Origin: Planktothrix sp. PCC 11201
Lineage (GTDB): Bacteria; Cyanobacteriota; Cyanobacteriia; Cyanobacteriales; Microcoleaceae
NCBI RefSeq assembly: GCF_900009135.1
Contig: NZ_LT797710.1
Location: 544,913 to 608,912 of the forward strand
Direction of reading: 5' to 3'
Length of the DNA: 64,000 bases
Each line of letters starts with the position of its first letter. The stretch's first letter is position 1. Positions 43,893 through 52,330 of this stretch are shown here, one piece after another. A model generated the notes under the pieces. It saw only the letters and a program-made list of their open reading frames with translations. It searched no databases and was not told the DNA's origin. Made by a program: the position numbers and the translations under genes.

Positions 43893-46800
43893 ATGTCCAA
43901 AAAATATTCTGTATTTGTCTCCTACGCCGATGAGGATGACGCCTGGGTGGAAGGTTATTTATTAAATGCTTTAGAAGAAGCGGGGTTAACCTGTCATTCC
44001 GAGGCGATGTTTCGGTTAGGTGTTCCTCGACTCATTGAATTTGAAAGTGCGGTTAAAAATAGTGAACGAACCTTATTAGTGATTTCCCCCGCCTATTTAG
44101 CCGATAATTTTGTAGAATTTGCTAATTTACTGTTCCAATCCTACGGACTTGATACTAATTTATGGCCAGTTGTTGGGATTATTTTGCATCCTGTTCAAGA
44201 GTTACCCATGCGTTTAAAAATGTTAGAGTGTTTGGATGCAACGGATGGGAAAAAACAACAGAAAGCTATTCAACGAATTTGTGAAAATTTCCAAAAATCA
44301 GTTCCTACTTTAGTCGAAATTCCAGATTGTCCCTATCCGGGGATGGTGCCCTTTAAACAAGAAGATAGCGATCGCTTTTTTGGACGACAACGGGAAGTTA
44401 ATGATTTAATTCAACACTTACGATTATATCCCTTTTTAGCCGTAATAGGAGCATCGGGAAGCGGTAAATCTTCCTTAGTATTTGCTGGGTTAATTCCCCA
44501 ACTGCAAAAAACTAATTTATTAGGAAAAGAAAAATGGCAAATCTATTCCATGCGTCCGGGTACAACACCCATAACCACATTAACCGCAACATTAGGTTGT
44601 GATCCAAATTCAGTTGAAGCTATTACAACAAAATTCCATCCTTCCCAAAAATTCCTATTAGTTATTGATCAATTTGAAGAAGTTTTTACCCTATCTCCTC
44701 AAGAAGTAATTCCCTTTCAAGAAATCCTATTAAATCTTTATAAAAAGCCTAATTTTTATGTTGTTTTAACTGTTAGAGCAGATTTTTATCCTCAATTGAT
44801 GGAATCTCCTAATATCTGGCGAGAAATTAAAGCCCATCGCTATGAAGTCTTACCCTTAGATCAAACGGGATTACAAGAAGCCATTCTTAAACCTGCGGAA
44901 CAGGCGAATGTTTTTATAGAATCGGCATTATTAGAACGATTAATTACTACTGCTGCAAAAGAACCCGGAGTTTTACCTTTATTACAAGAAACCTTAGTCT
45001 TATTATGGGAAAAAATAGAGCGGCGATATTTACCATTAAGAGCCTATGAAGCGTTGGTATTATCCTATCATAATAATAAATTAATCGGTATTCAGGTGGC
45101 GATCGCGCAACGGGCAGATGCTGCGATCGCTTATTTAAGCGATGAACAACAAATCATCGCCCGTCGCATATTTTTACGGTTAATTCAGTTTGGAGAAGGG
45201 CGAGCAGATACCCGGCGACAAGAATCTATAGAAGCCTTAAAAGCCAGGGGAGATAACGATCAAATCTTTGAAGAAACCTTACGGGAATTAGCCAATCGTC
45301 GGTTATTAACTTTAAGTGGAAAGGAGGATAAAACCCGAAAAGTTGATATTGCCCATGAAATTTTAATTAGCAGTTGGCCCCAGTTACAAGATTGGATTAT
45401 TCAACGTCGAGAAGCCGAACAAACCCGCCGCCGACTGATTGCAAAAGTACAAGAGTGGGCGAGATTAGGGAAAGATAAAGGGGGATTATTAGATGAGTTT
45501 GAACTCGTTGAAGCCCAACATTGGTTAGAGAGTTCCGATGCAGCAGAATTAGGGAGTGATGATCAATTAGTAGCGTTAGTTGAATTAAGTAAAACTCATA
45601 TAGAAACTGAAAAACAACGAGAAATAGAAGCTCAAAAACGGGAGTTAAAACTAAGCCAAAAAAATTTATGGATTACTAGAATTGCCTTGACGGTGATTAC
45701 AGGAGTTGCTACTGTTGCTATCGGAGTTGCTGGAATTGCAAAACATCAATGGCAAGAAGCAGATAAAGGTCAAATTATTGCTAAAATTGAAACAGCCAAT
45801 GCTCGGTTTACGGAAAATCCTGATACCTTTGATTCATTAGTCGCAGCATTAGAAGCGGGAGAACTTTTCAAGAAATCAATTTTTAATCGTAATAACCCTC
45901 AACTGAAGGCTGATGTTTTAACTGTATTAGCTCAAGGAATCAATTGGGTTAAAGAACAAAATCGTTGGCAAGGGCATAATACTTTAATTCAAACAGTTAG
46001 TTTTAGTCCTGATGGAAAAACTCTTGCTACAGGTAGTTATGATAATACAGTTAAATTGTGGGATGAGTATGATCGATTGATCCAAGAATTAAAAGGACAT
46101 CAGGATGCAGTTATGAGCGTAGCTTTTAGCAAAAACAGTAATCTACTGGCGACAGCTAGTTTAGATAAAACAGTTAGGCTGTGGGAGAAAAAAGAAGAAA
46201 AGTGGGAAGAAATATTACCGCCGTTGGAAAATAATACATCTATTTTTAGTGTTAGTATTAATCCCAATGATGATCTAATTGCGACAGGTGATAAAGATGG
46301 TACAGTTAAACTCTGGAAACCTGGTGAAACAAAGGAACCAATACAAATACTGAGAGGACACACAAACAGGGTTTACAGTTTAAGTTTTAGTCCTGATGGT
46401 CAAACTCTAGCGACAGCAAGTGCAGATCAAACGATTATTCTTTGGAAAAGAACGCCTAAAGAATGGGTTAAAGTGCAAAGTTTAACTGACCATAAGGGCG
46501 GAGTTTACAGTATAACTTTTAGTCCGAATGGCAAAATGCTGGCTTCTGCTGACGTAAACGGAACGATAAAACTCTGGAAGTCTGATGGCACGTTTATCCG
46601 TGACTGTGGGGGCCATATCGATGCAGTGTTTGCAGTTAGTTTTAGTCCTGATAGTCAAACTATAGTTTCCGGGGGTCAAGATAATACGCTTAAAATTTGG
46701 AACTTACAATGTCAAATTCTGAATACAATTAAAGCGCATCACGCTCGAATTAATAGCCTCAGTTTTAGTCATCATAGAAAGGCTTTTGTTTCCGTCAGTA

Positions 46801-47816
46801 ATGATAAAATGGTGAGAATTTGGCAGTTAAATAATACTCATATTAGCCAATTAAAAGGACATCAAGCTACGGTGAGAAGCATAAGTTTTAGTCCTAATGA
46901 TGATATCATTGCAACGGGTAGCGATGATAGGCAAGTTAAACTGTGGTCTCCCCATGGGACATTAAAAAAAACTTTAATTAAAAGTAAAGGAACAATTTTA
47001 GATGTCAACTTTAGCCTGAAAGAAGAACTATTAGGAATTGCGAGTAATGAGTCAATAGCTTTTATTTGGGATATGAAAAAACCTTCAAATTACAGAAATC
47101 GTCTAAGCCATAGAGATCAAGTTAGTAGTATCAATTTTAGTTTTGATAACCAAACAATTGCAACAACAAGCTATGATGGAACAATTAAGCTTTGGAACCA
47201 AAAAGGTCAAGAAATAGATATACTAAGAAAAGATAAAAATCGAGTTTATAGTGTGACTTTCAATCCAATTAAAGCGTTAATGGCAACCGCAAGTGAAGAT
47301 GGTACGATTAAACTTTGGGATTTACAGAGTGATCAATCAAGGCATAAACCTAAAACGATCAATAATGGAACATCAGTCTACAGTGTGGCATTTAGCCCTA
47401 ACGGTGAAATTCTAGCTACAGGCAGCGGAAATAATCAAGTTCAGCTTTGGAATTTACAAGGTCAGGAAATTAAGCCTCCCTTTATAGGACATCAAGCTGC
47501 TATTGGGAGTGTGGTTTTTAGTCCTGATGGTAAAATCATTGCTTCTGCGAGTGATGATAAAACAATAAACCTTTGGACATTAGATGGAACTCGAATAGTG
47601 ACTCTCAAGGGTCATCAAGGTGAAGTCAATGATGTTAGTTTTAGTCACAGTGGTGATACCCTGGCTTCCGCTAGTTCAGACAAAACGGTGATTGTTTGGG
47701 ATGTAGATCAAGTTACTGATTTGGATAAGCTTTTAACCCAAGGGTGTCTTTGGCTCAAAAATTATCGGAAAAATGACACAAATAAACTACTTCCTTGGTG
47801 TGACTCTATGCTGTAA
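43893..47816 (+). CDS. TIR-STAND ATPase-WD40 sensor protein
   Basis: A 1307-residue protein. TIR domain (3-140): YSVFVSYADEDDAWVEGYLL and RTLLVISPAYLADNFVEFAN with conserved Glu75. The STAND ATPase (nSTAND1 type) starts with CPYPGMVPFKQEDSDRFFGR and has Walker A GASGSGKSS (186-194) and Walker B FLLVIDQFEE (254-263). After a helical region, a hydrophobic segment (LWITRIALTVITGVATVAIG, near 590-610) may span the membrane. Fourteen WD40 repeats follow (about 690-1290), enough for two seven-bladed propellers, and a short conserved tail (CLWLKNY). STAND proteins stay closed until the repeat domain binds a trigger, then oligomerise; a TIR would then signal or recruit. Its neighbour is a caspase with a matching TIR. 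Likely defence or cell-death sensor; the trigger is unknown. Confidence 0.95.
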   Translation: MSKKYSVFVSYADEDDAWVEGYLLNALEEAGLTCHSEAMFRLGVPRLIEFESAVKNSERTLLVISPAYLADNFVEFANLLFQSYGLDTNLWPVVGIILHPVQELPMRLKMLECLDATDGKKQQKAIQRICENFQKSVPTLVEIPDCPYPGMVPFKQEDSDRFFGRQREVNDLIQHLRLYPFLAVIGASGSGKSSLVFAGLIPQLQKTNLLGKEKWQIYSMRPGTTPITTLTATLGCDPNSVEAITTKFHPSQKFLLVIDQFEEVFTLSPQEVIPFQEILLNLYKKPNFYVVLTVRADFYPQLMESPNIWREIKAHRYEVLPLDQTGLQEAILKPAEQANVFIESALLERLITTAAKEPGVLPLLQETLVLLWEKIERRYLPLRAYEALVLSYHNNKLIGIQVAIAQRADAAIAYLSDEQQIIARRIFLRLIQFGEGRADTRRQESIEALKARGDNDQIFEETLRELANRRLLTLSGKEDKTRKVDIAHEILISSWPQLQDWIIQRREAEQTRRRLIAKVQEWARLGKDKGGLLDEFELVEAQHWLESSDAAELGSDDQLVALVELSKTHIETEKQREIEAQKRELKLSQKNLWITRIALTVITGVATVAIGVAGIAKHQWQEADKGQIIAKIETANARFTENPDTFDSLVAALEAGELFKKSIFNRNNPQLKADVLTVLAQGINWVKEQNRWQGHNTLIQTVSFSPDGKTLATGSYDNTVKLWDEYDRLIQELKGHQDAVMSVAFSKNSNLLATASLDKTVRLWEKKEEKWEEILPPLENNTSIFSVSINPNDDLIATGDKDGTVKLWKPGETKEPIQILRGHTNRVYSLSFSPDGQTLATASADQTIILWKRTPKEWVKVQSLTDHKGGVYSITFSPNGKMLASADVNGTIKLWKSDGTFIRDCGGHIDAVFAVSFSPDSQTIVSGGQDNTLKIWNLQCQILNTIKAHHARINSLSFSHHRKAFVSVSNDKMVRIWQLNNTHISQLKGHQATVRSISFSPNDDIIATGSDDRQVKLWSPHGTLKKTLIKSKGTILDVNFSLKEELLGIASNESIAFIWDMKKPSNYRNRLSHRDQVSSINFSFDNQTIATTSYDGTIKLWNQKGQEIDILRKDKNRVYSVTFNPIKALMATASEDGTIKLWDLQSDQSRHKPKTINNGTSVYSVAFSPNGEILATGSGNNQVQLWNLQGQEIKPPFIGHQAAIGSVVFSPDGKIIASASDDKTINLWTLDGTRIVTLKGHQGEVNDVSFSHSGDTLASASSDKTVIVWDVDQVTDLDKLLTQGCLWLKNYRKNDTNKLLPWCDSML

Positions 47817-47986
47817 TCCCTTTGAGATAAGGGTTTTATCTTTTTGGTTGTTAACTTTATTGATGACGACCTGCTTCTATCGAACTCAGGTATATTAAAA
47901 AACAATTAAATTTGATCTAAGTGCTTGGTTTTTAAAATATACTGAAAAAACACCTTGGACTTTCTCAGTAAAACAGGATTAAAATC

Positions 47987-50866
47987 ATGGAATTAAACAA
48001 ACATTCATTAGGCTGGTTACCCGACTATCCTGACTGGAGAGATCTCACAATGAATAATATCAGCGATAATATCGTCAAAGATAAATCTCCAAATCAAGAA
48101 AATATAGAATCACCAATCCTCGAATTAGCCCAATTAATTAAAGCCCAATTAATTAAAGACAACCTCCCCGATCAAAACCAAAACTTAGCTTCAGAGTTAC
48201 AAAAGACGATTGATAAGTTCAATAAAAAAGATGAGAATGAGATTGAATTTTTAAACGTTAAAAGTGAAAATAAAGTGTTTCTGTACCGAGGAAGTAGAAA
48301 TGATAAAATTACAAACATTCAAAATCAGTTAAAAAATTTTTTTTACAATGATCAATATGAAATTCAATCTTGTAATTTTTCAGAAAAGACGAAAAAGATA
48401 CTTACAGAACAGAAGGCAAATTTTAGATTAGAATTGGAAAATGGTTATTTTGGTGAGGCTACACATAAGATCATGATGTGTTTCAAACGAATATGGGAGC
48501 TTCCGAGTCAAAGTAGCATTGTAGATTGTGACTCTGAGCAAAGGGATCAAGACGAAGACAGTTATGAATACAAACCAGGAATAACTATTGAGAAAGTCTT
48601 AAACACAATTGTTAGGAGAAGAGAACAAGTAAATCAAGAAAATGAAAATTACATTAAGATAGGTGATTGTGATTCTGAACCTAAAAATGAAAATCAAACT
48701 AAGGATAGTAATAGTAAAAAATTAAAAATTAGTGAAATCAAAGAATCCTTAGAAAGCATGGGTTATTTTGATTTTTTCCAAGAAGATAATCATAAGGAAT
48801 CAAAATACTTTTTTGGCTATAAAACAGATTTAGTTGTTGAATTCTTCCAAGCAATAAATAATTTATACCCTGATGGTATAGTTGGAGAACGGACTCAAGA
48901 AAAATTGCGACAGACTGAAGAAACAATAACAAAACATACTAATAGTAAGGATCTAGCGGATAAGCTTGATGGTAATCCAATGGTTTATCTGCAAAAAAAA
49001 CTCTATGATTATTTTGGATGTAAAGATGTAAAACGCAACGGAGATGTAAAAGATACCAAAACTAGGGAATGTATTGGCGAGGTAATTGGCGAACAAGGCT
49101 TAGAAACAATTACGATGGATAGCTTGAAAAAACTTTTACAAAAAATCATTGATCAGGCTTACCAATCAAAACAGTATTCTCTCCCTCAACCTTTAAATTC
49201 TTTAAATTTTTATGAAGACAATAAAAACAAAAATTGTTTTGATCAGAAAGGTTTTATACAAAAAAAAGATTGCACTTTATTGAGGATTCAAGAACCTATT
49301 TCTCAGAATATCATACAAATCTTTAAAGACAAACTGAAACTTGAGGAGCCTCAAAAAGATTCAAGTTTAATTAAAATTAATGAGGCGATTGTTCCTCTTA
49401 TTTATCCAGTTATTCAGTTGGTGATTAAGAAAATTTCAGATCTTGGCATTCATGGCAAATTAGATTATGAGCAAGCTATCAGCCAGGCAATAGATGTAAT
49501 AAATATCATTTTGGCTAAAAAATCTTCATCTTCATCCAAAAAGACAGATCCAAAAAATACATCTAAAGGTGATAACTCTTTAAATAATTCTGATTATAAA
49601 ACAAACTTTTTCTTAGAATTTATGCGAGGAAAAAGGAATGAAAATCCTGAGATAAATCTGATCCTAATTTATGAATCTCTCTCCGCAAAAGAAAAACAAG
49701 AAATAGATTTTTTGATTTTTATAACTCTTGATAAAATTGAATCGATGATTGATCAGAAGAAAGAGGATAAGGACGATTTTACTCATTTTATTGAAAAATC
49801 AAAAGTATGTTTTAAAGACACGCTAAAAAAAGAAATTTCAAAAAATTCAAAGTTAGATAGGAATCCGTTGGATTTTTTGTCGATAACCAATCAAAACAAG
49901 AATAATCAGACAATTTTGCAAATCTTTGATGATAAAAAAGATCCAAAGCAATTATCGGTTCCAATCATGAGTAAATTAATAAGTAAAATAAAAGAAAATA
50001 GCAATAGCGATAAAAATAAAGAAAATAGCAATAGCGATAAAAGTCTAGTTTATTTATGCTTACCAGAATTTGTCGATTTAAGCTATTGGTGTTCTCCTAT
50101 TAAAAATCAGGAATCCCTAAACTCATGTACGGCTTGTGCTGCTATTACTTTAGTCGAATACTTCCAAAATAGAACTGCTGACAAATATACCAATGCTTCA
50201 GTTCTTTTCTTGTACAAGGTGGCGCGCAAATTAATGCTCCGGGAAGGAGATGTGGGTGCATCCATTCGAGAAACAATGAAAGCACTGGTTTTGTTTGGAA
50301 TTCCCCCGGAAGAATATTGGCCCTATGAACCGAGTAAAATCGATGAAGAACCGACGGGTTTTTGTTATTCCTATGCTCAAAATTATCAGGCGATTCAATA
50401 TTTCAGGCTTGATACTCCTGGTCTTCCTTTAAATGATTTACTGGCTCAAATTAAAATGACCCTAGTGGCTGGTCTTCCTTCTATGTTTGGGTTAACTATT
50501 TACAGTTCCATTTATGAAGATGCTAACCACAAAAGAGGTTATATTCCTATTCCTAACAAGAAAGATAATGTGGAAGGCGGTCATGCTCTTGTCGCTATTG
50601 GCTATGATGATCATAAAATGATTGGTGGCTTACAAGGTGCGTTGTTAGTCATAAATTCTTGGGGAACTAAATGGGGTGAAAAGGGTTATGGCTGGTTGCC
50701 TTATGATTATATTATCAACGGATTAACATCGGATTGGTGGTCTTTAGTCAAGGCTGAGTGGTTTGAAACTATGAATTTTGGTTTAGGGGCTAATGATTGG
50801 AAGCATAATGATACTGGTACTAACGGGGGGCACGAGCAACCACCATCAACACCACCTGGTCGATAA
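47987..50866 (+). CDS. papain-family (C1) peptidase with large N-terminal insertion
   Basis: A 959-residue protein. The N terminus (HSLGWLPDYPDWRDLTMN) is the start motif of bacterial C1 peptidases that normally runs almost directly into the protease domain. Here about 650 Asn/Lys/Asp-rich residues intervene, including segments like peptidoglycan-binding repeats (ITNIQNQLKNFF near 105; LDGNPMVYLQKKLYDYFG near 330). The protease (about 690-935) has Cys714 in LNSCTACAA, His866 in GGHALVAIGYD and Asn890 in INSWGTKWGEKGYGWLPYDY, so the triad is complete. No signal peptide is visible. It lies 170 bases after the TIR-STAND gene on the same strand and may be a target or co-effector; that is inference. 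The insertion is much more AT-rich than the protease part. Confidence 0.88.
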   Translation: MELNKHSLGWLPDYPDWRDLTMNNISDNIVKDKSPNQENIESPILELAQLIKAQLIKDNLPDQNQNLASELQKTIDKFNKKDENEIEFLNVKSENKVFLYRGSRNDKITNIQNQLKNFFYNDQYEIQSCNFSEKTKKILTEQKANFRLELENGYFGEATHKIMMCFKRIWELPSQSSIVDCDSEQRDQDEDSYEYKPGITIEKVLNTIVRRREQVNQENENYIKIGDCDSEPKNENQTKDSNSKKLKISEIKESLESMGYFDFFQEDNHKESKYFFGYKTDLVVEFFQAINNLYPDGIVGERTQEKLRQTEETITKHTNSKDLADKLDGNPMVYLQKKLYDYFGCKDVKRNGDVKDTKTRECIGEVIGEQGLETITMDSLKKLLQKIIDQAYQSKQYSLPQPLNSLNFYEDNKNKNCFDQKGFIQKKDCTLLRIQEPISQNIIQIFKDKLKLEEPQKDSSLIKINEAIVPLIYPVIQLVIKKISDLGIHGKLDYEQAISQAIDVINIILAKKSSSSSKKTDPKNTSKGDNSLNNSDYKTNFFLEFMRGKRNENPEINLILIYESLSAKEKQEIDFLIFITLDKIESMIDQKKEDKDDFTHFIEKSKVCFKDTLKKEISKNSKLDRNPLDFLSITNQNKNNQTILQIFDDKKDPKQLSVPIMSKLISKIKENSNSDKNKENSNSDKSLVYLCLPEFVDLSYWCSPIKNQESLNSCTACAAITLVEYFQNRTADKYTNASVLFLYKVARKLMLREGDVGASIRETMKALVLFGIPPEEYWPYEPSKIDEEPTGFCYSYAQNYQAIQYFRLDTPGLPLNDLLAQIKMTLVAGLPSMFGLTIYSSIYEDANHKRGYIPIPNKKDNVEGGHALVAIGYDDHKMIGGLQGALLVINSWGTKWGEKGYGWLPYDYIINGLTSDWWSLVKAEWFETMNFGLGANDWKHNDTGTNGGHEQPPSTPPGR

Positions 50867-50911
50867 TATTTAGATTACTGGGTTGTTAGTATTTCTATCA
50901 GCTTGCTTCAA

Positions 50912-52321
50912 TCACTTCAACCCCGGTAAATTCCAACTTTGAACAACTTTTGTAATCGCATCCCGGGTGGCTTCCGCACCGAAACCCCAGGCCATTAATG
51001 CAAAATAATCCTTCCAGGGATTGGCTCCAAAGGTGGGATTATCAATGTATAATTGACTGAATCCGGCTCCAGCTAAAAAGATAACCGCGATCGCATAACT
51101 CGTTCCAGTAAATAACTTTAATCGGACTCCAGCTTTGGTTATTTCTGGTGTTGAATTAGTGGAATGGGTGGGAGGCGGAGAGCTAATTCCTCCCATTCCC
51201 AATGGGTTCTTAGAAATACCAGATCGGGGCGAAGATTGATCATCTAATTGCTCGACTTGCTCCTTTAAATCATTTAATTCTGCTGTTAAACCCTTAAATT
51301 GTGTAAAATTAGCCGGAGGTTCAGATCCTATTTTTTCCTCTAATTTTTGAAATTGAGACAGAACAGAATTTTGTTTTTCTAAAGGAATTTTGGCAATTAA
51401 AGCCTTTAAATCTTGCTTTTGAGTCTCCAAAATCAACTGATTCATCTGTTGATAAATTTTCTCTAACTGTTCTCGGAATTGTTCGGGAGTTTCCAGTTCT
51501 GGCGCATTGTTAATCGTGGCTTCTAAGTTTCTTAATATGGCTTTCGCTTCTAAATCATTAGGGTTTTTCTCCTCTAACTGGTGTTTTAGTTCTTGAGCGT
51601 AATTAAATTGTTGTAACCAATCCGCTCGTCCTTTTATCCAGCGTTTCCAAATGGTTTCTGCCTGTTCTAAAAGGGCGATCGCTTGTTCCCATTTTTCCGT
51701 TTGCAACTCCATTTTAACTTCGATCAAACACGCCTCAATATATTGTTTAAATCCAGCAATTTTCCCAAATTCTATATCCTCCTGCATCTGAGTTTGTAGT
51801 TGTCCTATGCGCACTAAAATTTCATCCCGGGGTCGTCCTTGGGCGCGATATACTGAGACGATAATTCCTAATCCTGTTCCTAAAAATAATACTAATAGAG
51901 GAAGTAACCAAAAATCTTTAATTTGTAAAGTAATAGGAAGGGTTAATTCTCCTCCGGTATAGGTTAAACGTAAATTGCCGAGATATTCCCCACTACTGGG
52001 AGCTTGACTTAAATTAAATTCAAGCGGAACTATAATTTGATTTGATCTAATGGTTTGCCAATTTGACTTATTTGAAATAATACCCGATGCCGGAAATATG
52101 GTGACTCCATCCCGACGAGTCAAGTCTAAAGCTAAAACCCGTAAATCCTGAATTGGACTATTTGTTTGGACAAAAATTTGACGGGGGGGCTGTTTTTCTA
52201 TACGGTTTCCCGCCAGGGTAATTTGAGAGGGTTGAATTGTGGTTTCAACTTGGGCATTTGCCACCAGGGGAGATAGGAAACAAAGAACAGGTAAAAGGAT
52301 TCCGGCTAAATATTTTTGCAT
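50912..52321 (-). CDS. membrane protein with periplasmic domain and cytoplasmic coiled coil
   Basis: A 469-residue protein I cannot assign to a named family. A signal peptide (1-23, ending VANA) precedes a strand-rich periplasmic domain (24-135: TIQPSQITLAGNRIEKQ and GEYLGNLRLTYTGGELTLPI). A membrane helix (WLLPLLVLFLGTGLGIIVSV) leads to a long charged helical/coiled-coil region (about 165-370), then a Ser/Pro linker and another hydrophobic stretch (YAIAVIFLAGAGF, about 415-430). It starts nine bases after the AAA ATPase gene on the same strand, so the two are surely co-transcribed and probably form a membrane-tethered ATPase complex. It converges on the C1 peptidase gene (45 bases). Topology is from hydrophobicity only. 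Confidence 0.75.
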   Translation of the reverse strand: MQKYLAGILLPVLCFLSPLVANAQVETTIQPSQITLAGNRIEKQPPRQIFVQTNSPIQDLRVLALDLTRRDGVTIFPASGIISNKSNWQTIRSNQIIVPLEFNLSQAPSSGEYLGNLRLTYTGGELTLPITLQIKDFWLLPLLVLFLGTGLGIIVSVYRAQGRPRDEILVRIGQLQTQMQEDIEFGKIAGFKQYIEACLIEVKMELQTEKWEQAIALLEQAETIWKRWIKGRADWLQQFNYAQELKHQLEEKNPNDLEAKAILRNLEATINNAPELETPEQFREQLEKIYQQMNQLILETQKQDLKALIAKIPLEKQNSVLSQFQKLEEKIGSEPPANFTQFKGLTAELNDLKEQVEQLDDQSSPRSGISKNPLGMGGISSPPPTHSTNSTPEITKAGVRLKLFTGTSYAIAVIFLAGAGFSQLYIDNPTFGANPWKDYFALMAWGFGAEATRDAITKVVQSWNLPGLK

Positions 52322-52330
52322 AGGATTGTG

